A stretch of 64,000 nucleotides of DNA from Candidatus Metalachnospira gallinarum (GCA_904378045.1 CAJFHC010000010.1:1-64000), one strand, 5' to 3'; shown: positions 53,401 to 61,359, numbered from the stretch's first letter. Notes: generated by a model not told the origin, from the sequence alone. A program made the numbers and translations.

Positions 53401-53576
53401 ACCTGCTCGGACGTTCAGCCGATGAGTCCTATATCGACGGTGGGCCGGAAAACCTGCGACGCTTCACTGACCTGTTTGGCTCACATTGGGCTTATTACGA
53501 CATTATGGAGGCAGTCAATGCCCACGACTATGAAATGACATCATACGGAGAGAACTGGGTTGAAATAAATTTATAA
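50430..53576 (+). CDS. Large surface protein with InlB-type B repeats and SLH motifs
   Basis: This is a 1048-residue protein with a signal peptide (MRHLKQFFWVFSTIYLLF then LPFMATA). Residues about 30-640 are Ser/Asp/Gly-rich, beta-helix-like, with FKGILDGRDHTITIL as in adhesin-like repeats. Two Listeria-Bacteroides (InlB B) repeats follow, ISYDLNGGKGANG...FIGWGYG and YTLIYDTNGGSRIP...FKGWYYDEDL. The end has three SLH motifs (YLTGYPDSSFRPDGNMTRAEA, written in part as GYPDSSFRPDGNMTRAEA; FSDVSPSAWYGKAVRSL; ISGYPDGTFRPNNNITRAEV) that anchor it to the wall. Its SD abuts the inversion site, so its promoter must lie in or beyond the invertible segment. The upstream half is more AT-rich than flanking genes. 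Adhesion or surface interaction is the likely role. Confidence 0.9.
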   Translation: MRHLKQFFWVFSTIYLLFTFLPFMATANDEFPISTSDELMELLKSTYSDETLGKTYVLQNDIEIDTSELAATYSSTSNGAERAFKGILDGRDHTITILENEDGESSKPLFDHISGDLNSRVLAGVKNINLIFEGDVEGTTVASTLSYAEISNVDITFEKDIVFAESGNYSIATGVFGFPSNSTPINITDVTVTGYGIIGSEEAQNSAFVMASGVYSEWNFAGGEIICDGIEVSADGIYAVSDYDTDNTNIYSDCCAAGISSGYSQSNLRLGNSSVNIENDIYAHSSNGADADAYGLGYSLLAMYSCDVTVGGNIEARADSQAYSRSYTVTAAGMGFDVYTKYNDDIFDSQTTGECSIDISGNISASASSESSSSAGYKAVASGIAVFTSQQSSWKDVSVEAKNIISDTDGYTSSYAVGFAYQTKHSGNETEDDFDYTDCTVKAESISADSNGDGGYAAGFMFWGYATYLDCKVTVDLIESSGLEAASVGFVYRFSPNTSYWRDDKHGEIKGCEVSVESIAANNTYSDYGAEVSGLVGDAYNMRYGTTGAIRDCDVCITEDLSATGYNCIKALLVEQNRSGYDIYDNIVELPKSQADVQTIDGKDYIIFTGSESDGRSRESIDVPSAWESGNRVIFINNSENDIFCRFDDGDTSKTLWELNQTSLYRKISYDLNGGKGANGVDYDTEYVTDGNNITIKDAPSKDGFDFIGWGYGANVYQPGDNLTISTDVTFTALWKSAGSMPEEHGYTLIYDTNGGSRIPSETQDQEWIKSYDNLPSSERNGYVFKGWYYDEDLSIPVESDIHVDRQSVTIYAKWSRNGHSYSLEEKESISYIPDIENHESYLTGYPDSSFRPDGNMTRAEAAQMFYNLLPDKDIPEADVFSDVSPSAWYGKAVRSLAYLGIAEGVTGGVGNHLYEPNRPITRAELTAMAMRFSGLETGGENVFTDVSEDDRFYEEIVGSAQYGWISGYPDGTFRPNNNITRAEVASIVNNLLGRSADESYIDGGPENLRRFTDLFGSHWAYYDIMEAVNAHDYEMTSYGENWVEINL

Positions 53577-53582
53577 GGCAAA

Positions 53583-53612
53583 AAAGCAGGCGGCTTGTCC
53601 GTCTGCTTTTGC
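53583..53612 (+). terminator. Terminator of the surface protein gene
   Basis: AAGCAGGCGG pairs with CCGTCTGCTT around TTGT, followed by TTGCTATGTTTT; a G-U pair lies in the stem. Confidence 0.65.
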
Positions 53613-53621
53613 TATGTTTTG

Positions 53622-54164
53622 CTATACTTCCTTACGCTTCTCCCTTTTTCTCTCCGCCGCCGTATATATCCTGTGCGCCGCGTATGCGCAGGCGATTCCC
53701 AGCGCCGCTCCGCCTATAACGTCCGTCGGAAAATGCACATACAGGTACAGCCTTGAGAAGGCTATAGCCAAAGCTATCACGCCAAACGCTTTCCAATGCT
53801 TATATTTTGAAAAATACATTGCTCCCGCCGCCGCGAATGACGCAGCCGTATGCCCCGAAGGGAATGAGTGATCCCCCGGCGGGTCTATCATAAGTATTAT
53901 GTCCGGATTTATATGGAACGGTCTCTGCCTTGCCACAAGCGGCTTTATAAGCATATTGCAGAATATAAGATCGAGCACAAGGGCTATGGCCATAACAACG
54001 CCCGTTTTTCTATATTTTTTGGATATAAGGAATATGAGCGTCAGTATGATCCACAAAATGCCGGCGTTCCCAAGAGCCGTTATTTTAGGCATAACAAAGT
54101 CCAGTATATCCCCTTTTATGACGTTTTGCAAAAAATCAAGTACGGCGATCTCTATCTCGTTCAA
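53622..54164 (-). CDS. PAP2-family phosphatase
   Basis: This 180-residue membrane phosphatase of the PAP2 superfamily has the tripartite motif KPLVARQRP, PSGHTAAS and SRLYLYVHFPTDVIGG. Five to six helices are seen. Such proteins dephosphorylate lipid pyrophosphates such as undecaprenyl pyrophosphate, phosphatidylglycerol phosphate or related lipids. It complements uppP at 32.8 kb. It lies between the surface protein gene and the SRP RNA gene on the same strand as the latter. Confidence 0.92.
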   Translation of the reverse strand: MNEIEIAVLDFLQNVIKGDILDFVMPKITALGNAGILWIILTLIFLISKKYRKTGVVMAIALVLDLIFCNMLIKPLVARQRPFHINPDIILMIDPPGDHSFPSGHTAASFAAAGAMYFSKYKHWKAFGVIALAIAFSRLYLYVHFPTDVIGGAALGIACAYAAHRIYTAAERKREKRKEV

Positions 54165-54210
54165 CGGCCCATCTCCCAGTATTGTCAGTCTTTAAAAATT
54201 CCCAATAAAC

Positions 54211-54230
54211 AAAAAACCGCCATATGGCGG
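54211..54230 (-). terminator. SRP RNA terminator
   Basis: CCGCCAT-ATGGCGG followed by TTTTTTG on the minus strand, directly after the SRP RNA 3' end. Confidence 0.85.
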
Positions 54231-54237
54231 AATATTT

Positions 54238-54514
54238 CAGGATCCATGCGTCCGTTCCTTGTATGGCCTTTTCCGCACGTTACCCGGTTCAAAGACTCGG
54301 ACCAAGCGACCTCGTGGCACATAGAAATAACTGCTTAGTGCTGCTTCCTTCCGGACCTGACACGGTTCACAGGTTCCTATTGCACAAGACTCAGCCTTTC
54401 AACGCCTCATTCCCGGGGCAGCTGCGAATAAACGCATCCGCAGAACGGACATCACCCCCACTGTAGCGGATTGTGGGTACAGGGCGCCGCTGCCTCCCCG
54501 GCTAGCATGGAAAA
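54238..54514 (-). ncRNA. ffs: Signal recognition particle RNA, long Gram-positive form
   Basis: The minus strand contains the universally conserved domain IV apex GTCAGGTCCGGAAGGAAGCAGC (key part TCCGGAAGGAAGCAGC), GGGGAGGCAGCGGCGCCCTGTA-type Alu-domain sequence at the 5' end, and complementary ends CCATGC / GCATGG. The total of about 270 nt corresponds to the long Bacillus-type scRNA with an Alu domain, not the short E. coli 4.5S form. It has a consensus promoter and an intrinsic terminator. The exact ends are estimated. Confidence 0.95.
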
Positions 54515-54557
54515 TTTTTAACGCGAAAGCGTCTTTTGCAATTTGAAATGCGTAGAT

Positions 54558-54587
54558 ATTATAATCTATAATCTACACTATTGTCAA
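54558..54587 (-). promoter_or_regulatory. SRP RNA promoter
   Basis: The minus strand has perfect -35 TTGACA (54582-54587) and perfect -10 TATAAT (54558-54563) separated by 18 bp. Its -35 overlaps the -35 of the divergent ddl promoter. Confidence 0.9.
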
Positions 54588-54609
54588 GGACTCCTTTTTT
54601 GAATATAAT
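54581..54609 (+). promoter_or_regulatory. ddl promoter
   Basis: The plus strand has -35 TTGTCA (54581-54586), 17 bp and perfect -10 TATAAT (54604-54609). The -35 shares five base pairs with the SRP RNA -35 on the other strand, so simultaneous occupancy is not possible. Confidence 0.85.
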
Positions 54610-54661
54610 AGTAATAATGTATATGCATTTTTATTTGCATAAAAGAAAAGAGGGAATACCA

Positions 54662-55732
54662 TTGAACAAACTTACAGTCGCTGTGATATTCGGCGGCCAG
54701 TCCTCGGAGCACGAGGTCTCCAGGGTGTCCGCTTCATCCATAATATCAAATCTTGATCCGGAAAAATATTATGTCATTCCCGTCGGCATAACCAAAGACG
54801 GAAAATGGATGATATATAACGGTCCCGTTGATAACATAAAAAACGGCGAATGGGAAAAATTCGGCACTCCCGCCATTCTCAGCCCGGACGCTTCCCAGAA
54901 GGGGCTGCTTAAAACAGTCGGCGGAAAAGTAAAGCTCATCCCCATCGACCTGGCCTTTCCCGTGCTTCATGGAAAATACGGAGAGGACGGAACCATACAG
55001 GGGCTCTTCGAGCTTGCCCAGATCCCCTATGTCGGCAACGGCGTTCTCGCATCAAGCGTTTCCATGGATAAGGCCTTTACAAAAATAATTGCTAAAAACG
55101 CGAGGATAACCCAGGCAAAATACGTCGAGCTGAGAAGCGAGGATCTCCGAAGAATAAAGTCCGCCGTTTCAAGAATAGAAAAGAAACTCGGCTACCCCTG
55201 TTTTGTAAAGCCGGCCAACGCCGGCTCCTCCGTGGGAATAACAAAGGCTCATAACAGAGATGAGCTCATCTCCGGCCTTCATCTCGCTGCCCAGCATGAC
55301 AGCAAGATCGTCGTTGAGGAAGCCATCGTCGGACGAGAGATAGAATGCGCCGTTCTCGGCAACCGCGACAAAGCCGAGGCTTCCTGCGTAGGCGAGATAT
55401 TCGCCGCCGCGGAATTCTACGATTATGACGCCAAATACAACAACTCCGATTCAAAGACCGTCGTTCCTGCCGACATATCCAAGGAAAAATCCGATGAGAT
55501 AAGAAAGACAGCAGTAAAGGTCTTTAAGGCCGTTGACGGCAGCGGTCTGGCCAGGGTCGACTTTTTTGTGGAAAAGGATACCGAAAGGGTCATATTCAAC
55601 GAGCTCAACACTCTTCCCGGCTTTACCCCCATCAGTATGTACAGCATGCTCTGGGCTGCCTGCGGAAAGAGTATGGGCGAGCTTATTGACGATCTCATAG
55701 ACCTTGCCCTTGAGAGATTTTCTCTCAAGTGA
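54662..55732 (+). CDS. ddl: D-alanine-D-alanine ligase
   Basis: This 356-residue ATP-grasp enzyme makes the D-Ala-D-Ala dipeptide for peptidoglycan. I chose TTG at 54662 (LNKLTVAVIFGG) after GAGGG; the longer ORF begins inside the promoter. It has VIFGGQSSEHEVS, PCFVKPANAGSSVGITK, the omega-loop/metal site FNELNTLPGFTPISMY and VLHGKYGEDGTIQG. The tyrosine-type signature of D-Ala ligases, rather than VanA-type lactate ligases, was not checked in detail. It forms an operon with murI. Confidence 0.96.
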   Translation: MNKLTVAVIFGGQSSEHEVSRVSASSIISNLDPEKYYVIPVGITKDGKWMIYNGPVDNIKNGEWEKFGTPAILSPDASQKGLLKTVGGKVKLIPIDLAFPVLHGKYGEDGTIQGLFELAQIPYVGNGVLASSVSMDKAFTKIIAKNARITQAKYVELRSEDLRRIKSAVSRIEKKLGYPCFVKPANAGSSVGITKAHNRDELISGLHLAAQHDSKIVVEEAIVGREIECAVLGNRDKAEASCVGEIFAAAEFYDYDAKYNNSDSKTVVPADISKEKSDEIRKTAVKVFKAVDGSGLARVDFFVEKDTERVIFNELNTLPGFTPISMYSMLWAACGKSMGELIDDLIDLALERFSLK

Positions 55733-55747
55733 TCGGAGGGTGCTTTT

Positions 55748-56551
55748 ATGGATAACAGACCAATAGGAATATTTGATTCCGGAGTCGGCGGCCTTACGGT
55801 CGCGAAGGAAATTCTTAAGGCTCTCCCCAACGAGAATATAGTCTATTTCGGAGACACTGCCAGAGTTCCCTACGGCGATAAGTCAACGGAAGTCGTTACT
55901 AAATACTCCAAGCAGATAGTGCGTTTTCTTCTCACAAAAAACGTAAAAGCGATCATTACCGCCTGCAATACCGTCTCTTCCAACTCTCTCGAGGCTCTCA
56001 GGGCGGAATTTGACGTTCCCTTTGTCGGCGTTGTGGAGCCGGGAGTAAAAAGCGCCGTAAGCACGACTGTCAACAAAAAGGTCGGCGTTATCGGCACGGA
56101 AGCCACGATCAGGAGCAATATGTACAGCAGGCTTATCCACGAGGCTGACAGTTCCATCGAGGTATTTTCCAAGCCCTGTCCCCTTTTTGTTCCTCTTGCC
56201 GAGGAAGGCTGGTACGACAACGATGTGGCAAGGCTTACGGCTGAGATATATTTGAATGAGCTCGTGCGCTGCGGCATAGACACTCTGCTTCTTGGCTGCA
56301 CACATTATCCGCTCCTCAAACAGTGTATAGGCGAAACCATAGGAGAGGCCGTAAAAATCGTTGACCCTGCTAAAAACACGGCGTTTCTCATTAAAGAAAT
56401 ACTTAAGGAAAACGATATGTTGAACGACGGGACTCAAAAGCCCACCAACGTATTTTATGTAAGTGACATAACAAACAAATTCGATAAAATATGCCTTAAG
56501 ACCTTGAAGAAAACCTACACTCCGGCTAAGATAGATATAGAGAAATATTAA
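55748..56551 (+). CDS. murI: Glutamate racemase
   Basis: This 267-residue enzyme supplies D-glutamate for peptidoglycan. It has FDSGVGGLTVAKE, GDTARVPYGDKS, ITACNTVSSN with the first catalytic Cys and LLGCTHYPLL with the second. It starts 15 bp after ddl with a GGAGG SD. The pair supplies two precursors of the stem peptide. Confidence 0.97.
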   Translation: MDNRPIGIFDSGVGGLTVAKEILKALPNENIVYFGDTARVPYGDKSTEVVTKYSKQIVRFLLTKNVKAIITACNTVSSNSLEALRAEFDVPFVGVVEPGVKSAVSTTVNKKVGVIGTEATIRSNMYSRLIHEADSSIEVFSKPCPLFVPLAEEGWYDNDVARLTAEIYLNELVRCGIDTLLLGCTHYPLLKQCIGETIGEAVKIVDPAKNTAFLIKEILKENDMLNDGTQKPTNVFYVSDITNKFDKICLKTLKKTYTPAKIDIEKY

Positions 56552-56553
56552 AA

Positions 56554-56623
56554 CAGGGACGTCGCCCAAACCGCGTCCCAGGCCTTCCGATCTGGCGGCG
56601 CCGTTTTCACGGTAACGTCCCTG
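56554..56623 (+). other. Structured 3' region after murI
   Basis: CAGGGACGT (56554-56562) and ACGTCCCTG (56615-56623) form a 9-bp stem enclosing 52 nt with smaller stems (CCG-TTTTCA-CGG near the end). It begins 3 nt after the murI stop. There is no T-run after it, so it is a stabilising structure or an unusual terminator. It holds T-box-like words (ACCGCG, CGTCCCT) but not a T-box layout. Confidence 0.5.
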
Positions 56624-56645
56624 CGTAACAATAAGGGGAAGAAGT

Positions 56646-56717
56646 ATGAGGGCGGATATGCTTTTACACCCGGCCTCAATAATAATTATTACCGTTTCGG
56701 GCTTTTATATACTTTAA
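56646..56717 (+). CDS. Possible 23-residue hydrophobic peptide
   Basis: An ATG preceded by AAGGGGAAGAAGT opens a 23-codon frame, MRADMLLHPASIIIITVSGFYIL, with a single hydrophobic stretch. The SD is good and the gap between murI and trxA is otherwise empty, but no homologue is known to me. It could be chance. Confidence 0.25.
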   Translation: MRADMLLHPASIIIITVSGFYIL

Positions 56718-56836
56718 AATGAAAATTTTTTCGCGGATTTATTTGAATATCAAAACTTTTCACGTCGGTCATAAAATATGAGACGGCGGTGAAAAATAAA
56801 CGCGTAAAGCCCGAGTTTAAGAAAGGAGAATCACAA

Positions 56837-57157
56837 ATGATCAAAGTTATAACACCTGAAACATTTGAAAGCGAAGTTTTAAACTCAAGCGAGCCCGTTC
56901 TTGTGGATTTCTTCGCCACATGGTGCGGTCCCTGCAAAATGGTCGGCCCGGTTCTTGAAAAGCTCTCCGAGGACTATGCCGGAAAGGTAAAATTCGCGAA
57001 GCTCGACATAGACACGGCTGAGGCTCTCGCCATAAAATACAGCGTTTTCAGCGTTCCATCCATGCTCGTGTTCAGAGACGGAGAGGAAAAGGGCAGAATC
57101 GTGGGCGCCCTTCCTCCCACGGAAATATCCAAAAAAATAGACGAGTATATAAAGTAA
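56837..57157 (+). CDS. trxA: Thioredoxin
   Basis: This 106-residue thioredoxin has the active site ATWCGPCKMVGP, the cis-proline loop SVFSVPSMLVF and the expected size. The start MIKVITPETFE follows AAAGGAGAATCACAA; an upstream in-frame ATG (56789) lacks an SD. It is a general disulfide reductant in the cytoplasm. No thioredoxin reductase gene is adjacent. Confidence 0.97.
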   Translation: MIKVITPETFESEVLNSSEPVLVDFFATWCGPCKMVGPVLEKLSEDYAGKVKFAKLDIDTAEALAIKYSVFSVPSMLVFRDGEEKGRIVGALPPTEISKKIDEYIK

Positions 57158-57169
57158 AGCGTAACGCAA

Positions 57170-57202
57170 AACACCCCCTGTTTATACGAAACAGGGGGTG
57201 TT
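57170..57202. terminator. Strong hairpin after trxA
   Basis: AACACCCCCTGTTT pairs perfectly with AAACAGGGGGTGTT (14 bp). On the minus strand it is followed by TTTTGCG. It can end trxA and also the orphan leftward transcript starting near 57385. Confidence 0.75.
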
Positions 57203-57530
57203 GCTGTATAAGAGTCCGGCAGCGGACTCTGCCCTTTGGCTTAAACCCGAGCCGGATATGGATTCAATCATATACAAAACATTGCGGCCAAAGATATAAG
57301 TTTTTCAGTTATTTTGTTTTATTTTCCATAATTAACACATCTTTACTTTTATGCTAACATAGGCTTAATAATTAGCAACAATTATATATTGATCATAGTA
57401 TAATTTTACATAATTGTCAATCAATCTAAAGGGATCTATTTTTTCGGAACAGGCTTGACAGTCAGAAAGTGCCGCCATCAGGTTAATCTGTCATTTTCTT
57501 TCTGCCATTGGCTTCGGGGCAAAATAAAAA
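57203..57530 (-). other. Gene-less region with an orphan leftward promoter (sRNA candidate)
   Basis: No ORF with an SD is present. On the minus strand a perfect -35 TTGACA (57415-57420), 17 bp and -10 TATGAT (57392-57397) would start a transcript near 57385. It would run about 180-210 nt through the hairpin AGAGTCCG-GCAG-CGGACTCT (57211-57230) to the hairpin at 57170-57202. Longer ORFs are absent, so a small RNA is possible. Confidence 0.4.
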
Positions 57531-57566
57531 GGCTTCAAAGCGAGATGCCACCTCCGCTTTAAAGCC
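57531..57566 (-). terminator. Terminator of the abrB-like gene
   Basis: GGCTTTAAAGCG pairs with CGCTTTGAAGCC with one mismatch, followed by TTTTTATTTT on the minus strand. Confidence 0.85.
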
Positions 57567-57618
57567 CGGTTGTTTTAAAATCCTATGTTTTTCAGGTCGA
57601 ATTTACGCCTTCCGGCGA

Positions 57619-57882
57619 TTATTCGGAAACCTTTAAGCCGGCAAGTTTAGCCATTTCGATGATAGATTCCTTTGAAACCTTCTTGCCTTTATATTCGATA
57701 AGATCATCCATGCTTCCCGTGAAAATGTCAGCGGGCTCATATTTCTTAAGAATGATCCTTTCGTCGTCAACAAAAATTTCAAGTGTATCTCTTTCATTGA
57801 TATTAAGACTTCTTCTGAGCTCAATGGGGAGCACTATACGGCCTAATTCGTCTACTCTCCTTACGATACCTGTTGATTTCAT
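57619..57882 (-). CDS. AbrB-family transition-state regulator
   Basis: This 87-residue DNA-binding protein has the swapped-hairpin AbrB domain KSTGIVRRVDELGRIVLPIELRR (key parts GIVRRVDELGR and VLPIELRR) and a short C-terminal multimerisation region. The start follows AAGGGAGGGATATCA. AbrB/Abh-type proteins repress stationary-phase and sporulation genes during growth, which fits the many spore genes here, though its targets are unknown. SpoVT has a longer GAF-containing C-terminus, so it is excluded. Confidence 0.93.
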   Translation of the reverse strand: MKSTGIVRRVDELGRIVLPIELRRSLNINERDTLEIFVDDERIILKKYEPADIFTGSMDDLIEYKGKKVSKESIIEMAKLAGLKVSE

Positions 57883-57929
57883 TGATATCCCTCCCTTATA
57901 ATTTGGCAAATTAGTTCTATCTCCTGTTC

Positions 57930-57958
57930 ATAATATCAATATACCGTCTTTTTGTCAA
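57930..57958 (-). promoter_or_regulatory. abrB-like gene promoter
   Basis: The minus strand has perfect -35 TTGACA (57953-57958), 17 bp and -10 TATTAT (57930-57935). Confidence 0.8.
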
Positions 57959-58250
57959 TAATTGTAATACTTTTTATATTTTTTGATAGTATAATTAATA
58001 TAAAATTAATTTTTTATTATAAAATAGTACGAAATTTGAGACTAATTACGACAAAAAAAGGTAGTTGTAGACAAACATATATTTCCAAAATTCTATTTTT
58101 TATGCATTAATTTAGTTCATATTGCCGCCGTTTATATGAACTTTTTTACACTTTAGTTCGTTTTATCAAACACTTCGCTGGAAAACGGCCCATGAATAAA
58201 TCCTTGTCTTACAAAATAAAAATAAATAAAACGGAGGTGGACAGACCATT
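57959..58250. other. AT-rich gene-less region before spmA
   Basis: This region is strongly AT-rich and holds no ORF. A single weak Spo0A-like octamer (TACGACAA, 58047-58054) is the only regulatory word I noticed. No confident promoter for spmA was found; a mother-cell sigma factor promoter would be expected but is not evident. Confidence 0.4.
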
Positions 58251-58829
58251 ATGAACATATTATGGGGCTCAATGATAATTATAGGCGTTATCTATTCATT
58301 TTTCAACGGCGTGCCTCTTACCGAGGCTGTCATATCATCCGGTAAAGACGCTGTGGATATGGCTATTACCATGCTTGGAATAGTACCTATATGGTGCGGT
58401 ATGCTAAATATAGCCGAAAAGGCCGGTATCACCGCCGGTATATCAAAAATTCTGGATCCGGCAGTCGGAAGGCTGTTTCCCGAAATACCAAAGGGTCACA
58501 AATCCCTTGAATACATATCCTCAAATATTACGGCCAATATGCTCGGCCTGGGCTGGGCGGCCACTCCGTCGGGCGTGGAAGCCATGAAAAGCCTGTCGGA
58601 GCTTAACGGAAAAAGCGCCGAGGCGTCGGCATCCATGCGTATGTTTATGGTAATAAATATGTCGTCCGTACAGCTTATCACCATAAATATAATAGCTTAC
58701 CGCTCAAATTTTTCGTCCGACTCGCCGTCGGAGATCATTCTTCCCGGAATAGCGGCGACCGTCATATCCACCGCGGTCGGGATCATAGCCGTAAAATTGT
58801 GTGAAAGGCGCGTGAAAAAATGCAGATAA
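58251..58829 (+). CDS. spmA: Spore maturation protein A
   Basis: This 192-residue nucleoside-recognition (gate) domain membrane protein is needed for spore core dehydration. It has MLGIVPIWCGMLNIAEKAG, NITANMLGLGWAATPSGVEAM (key part NMLGLGWAATP), and MRMFMVINMSSVQLI. SD GGAGG precedes the ATG. It overlaps spmB by 10 bp, the conserved pair. Confidence 0.96.
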   Translation: MNILWGSMIIIGVIYSFFNGVPLTEAVISSGKDAVDMAITMLGIVPIWCGMLNIAEKAGITAGISKILDPAVGRLFPEIPKGHKSLEYISSNITANMLGLGWAATPSGVEAMKSLSELNGKSAEASASMRMFMVINMSSVQLITINIIAYRSNFSSDSPSEIILPGIAATVISTAVGIIAVKLCERRVKKCR

Positions 58830-59350
58830 TAAATTATATCTCGCAGTCCGTTCTTCCCGCTATTTTCCTTATTATAATACTTTGCGGCTATTGCGCCGGA
58901 ATAGACATTTTCCATGCCTTTACCGAAGGAGCCGCCAGCGGCATAAAAACCGTATTTTCCGTCCTGCCGTCCCTCCTCGGCCTCTTGTGCGCGGTATCTA
59001 TATTCAGAGCCTCCGGGGCAATGGACGGCTTAATCGCCCTGCTGTCTCCCATCTGCCGCCTGAGCGGCTTTCCGGCGGAGCTTATGTCACTTGGAGCCGT
59101 AAAAATGCTTTCATCCTCGGCGGCGACCGCGCTTCTTCTTGATATTTTCAAGGTCTTCGGCCCGGATTCCCTTGTGGGGACGGCGGCCTCAATAATGATG
59201 TGCTGCACGGAAACCATTTTTTATACTCTGAGCGTATATTCCTCAGCCGCTGGCGTCAAAAGGACAGGCTGCACCGTAATATGCGCCGTAATAGCAAATA
59301 TTTCCGGCATAATAGCCTCCTATGCCATCGCATTATATATGTTTCAATAA
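58820..59350 (+). CDS. spmB: Spore maturation protein B
   Basis: This 176-residue partner of SpmA has the same gate-domain fold, with FTEGAASGIKTVFSVLPSLLGLLCAVSIFRASGAMDGL (key parts GIKTVFSVLPSL and FRASGAMD), SSAATALLLD and CCTETIFYTLSVYSSAAGVKRT (key part TETIFYTLSVY). Start ATG lies inside the end of spmA. Confidence 0.96.
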   Translation: MQIINYISQSVLPAIFLIIILCGYCAGIDIFHAFTEGAASGIKTVFSVLPSLLGLLCAVSIFRASGAMDGLIALLSPICRLSGFPAELMSLGAVKMLSSSAATALLLDIFKVFGPDSLVGTAASIMMCCTETIFYTLSVYSSAAGVKRTGCTVICAVIANISGIIASYAIALYMFQ

Positions 59351-59412
59351 TTGAATTTGAGCCTCCGATATGATATTATTAAATAATAGCTTATTTGCGG
59401 AGGTGATCTGTT

Positions 59413-60750
59413 TTGAAGCTGAAAAAACTTCTTGCCGCGGTGCTTCCGGCCCTGCTTCTTTTCGGATGCGTGGCTCCCGCCGAGGAAGATGAGGAAACGG
59501 TTTTCCAGGTCTCTGACGAGGACGGGGCGTATTACGCTTCCGTTATAGAAGAGACGCTTAACTCATTTTATTGGAGGTATGATTCCGGAAGCATTTTTTA
59601 TGAGGAGGATGTCATACCGGATAACGAGGAAATATTGACCTGTTCGCAAAATGACGGATATGATCTTGAGCGCTATGTCGGCGACGACTGTATAAAAGCC
59701 TCGGCCAGTCTTTTATATTTCAACAGACAGCCCGCCGGAACGGTTTATTTTTACTTTGTCGGTCAAAAACTCGCCGGACTGTATTACACCCCGTTCAGCG
59801 GCGGCATTCCCTGCAGTCTTGACGTGAGGAACGCCTATATGCTGCCCGGCTCGTTCACGAATATGGAAAGCGCCGACCCTATACTTGAATATGACGCCTC
59901 ATACATAGGGGAGACGTCTGTCACCGGTATGTTCGATTCCACCGTTATAGACGGAACATCCTATTCCATATTCACCGACGGCAGGATTCTTTCTATATAC
60001 CGAGGAAACGGCTCTTCGGCCATAAGCCTCTATAAAACCGTTGATCTTACGGAGGAAGGGCTTATCCCAATGTCCGCGGCTTTCATAAACAGAACTACGG
60101 AAAGCGCCGTTTTGTACGGTATCGAGACATACAGCGACGAAGGCTCGTCCCACATAATAGTACCGCAGAAAATAATATTCTTTGATTCGGATTTCAACGC
60201 CACGGAATCGGAAATATCCTCAACGGAAAACGATCTGTACTCCGTTGGATTTGATGATGGAAATCTTGTTGTGTCAAGAGGAAAATACATAGACTACTAC
60301 TCCCTTTCCGGCACGTCTCCCGGTGTTAAGCTGGCCAGCTACTATATCGGCAGATCCATAAGCGCCATGAGGATATGCGACTTGGACGGCGACGGTCAGA
60401 CGGAATATATTTTCACCGACGGTCTTGACCTGTTCATATATCACAGGACGGACACTCTTTTCAGATGCGTATGGAGCACCCACCTGTCCATTGACAGCTT
60501 CGAGGATTTCATATACGCCGGAGACCTTAACGGCGACGGAGTAAAGGAGATATATGTGATCGATTCATCGTCAACGGCGGCCAAATACGCCATTGGCGAA
60601 AAAGGAATGTATATAGACAACGAGGACATAACCTACGGTCAGAGCCTTCATATCGCCGATTTCAACGGCGACGGCCTGTCCGACTGCCTTGTAAGCTACG
60701 GGCAGGACGCAGACTCAATGGAGATGAGGCTTAGCGTGGAAAAGAGCTGA
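59413..60750 (+). CDS. Lipoprotein with VCBS/FG-GAP-like repeats
   Basis: This is a 445-residue lipoprotein with a TTG start after GGAGGTGAT and lipobox LLFGC. The N-terminal half is unassigned. The C-terminal half contains calcium-loop repeats typical of VCBS/FG-GAP beta-propeller blades: DLDGDGQTEYIF, DLNGDGVKEIYV and DFNGDGLSDCLV. It lies between spmB and tadA on the same strand, 62 bp after spmB, with 30 bp to tadA. Function unknown; an envelope scaffold or binding role is suggested by the domains. Confidence 0.8.
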   Translation: MKLKKLLAAVLPALLLFGCVAPAEEDEETVFQVSDEDGAYYASVIEETLNSFYWRYDSGSIFYEEDVIPDNEEILTCSQNDGYDLERYVGDDCIKASASLLYFNRQPAGTVYFYFVGQKLAGLYYTPFSGGIPCSLDVRNAYMLPGSFTNMESADPILEYDASYIGETSVTGMFDSTVIDGTSYSIFTDGRILSIYRGNGSSAISLYKTVDLTEEGLIPMSAAFINRTTESAVLYGIETYSDEGSSHIIVPQKIIFFDSDFNATESEISSTENDLYSVGFDDGNLVVSRGKYIDYYSLSGTSPGVKLASYYIGRSISAMRICDLDGDGQTEYIFTDGLDLFIYHRTDTLFRCVWSTHLSIDSFEDFIYAGDLNGDGVKEIYVIDSSSTAAKYAIGEKGMYIDNEDITYGQSLHIADFNGDGLSDCLVSYGQDADSMEMRLSVEKS

Positions 60751-61302
<552 letters not shown>

Positions 61303-61315
61303 TTTTTCGACACGC
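61303..61315. repeat. Partial copy of the 53-bp repeat end
   Basis: TTTTTCGACACGC, identical to the last 13 bp of the repeats at 19290-19302 and 21698-21710, begins right after the tadA stop. Again a terminator-type hairpin of a leftward gene follows on its right. Confidence 0.65.
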
Positions 61316-61344
61316 TTAAACGGACGGCTCCGCCGTCCGTTTAA
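61316..61344. terminator. Hairpin between tadA and the sleB-type gene
   Basis: TTAAACGGACGG-CTCCG-CCGTCCGTTTAA forms a 12-bp perfect stem between convergent genes. It lacks a long T-run on either side. Confidence 0.75.
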
Positions 61345-61359
61345 GTATATCCAAGAGCT

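Noticed and set aside
56552-56640. T-box leader between murI and trxA
   Set aside because: ACCGCG and CGTCCCT are present but the AGGGTGG box, stem I and a terminator in the right order are absent.
56789-56836. N-terminal extension of thioredoxin
   Set aside because: No SD before 56789; the ATG at 56837 has AAAGGAG and gives the standard length.
57959-58250. Spo0A box regulating the abrB-like gene
   Set aside because: Only one octamer with a mismatch (58047-58054) was seen, about 90 bp upstream of the -35; in AT-rich DNA this can be chance.
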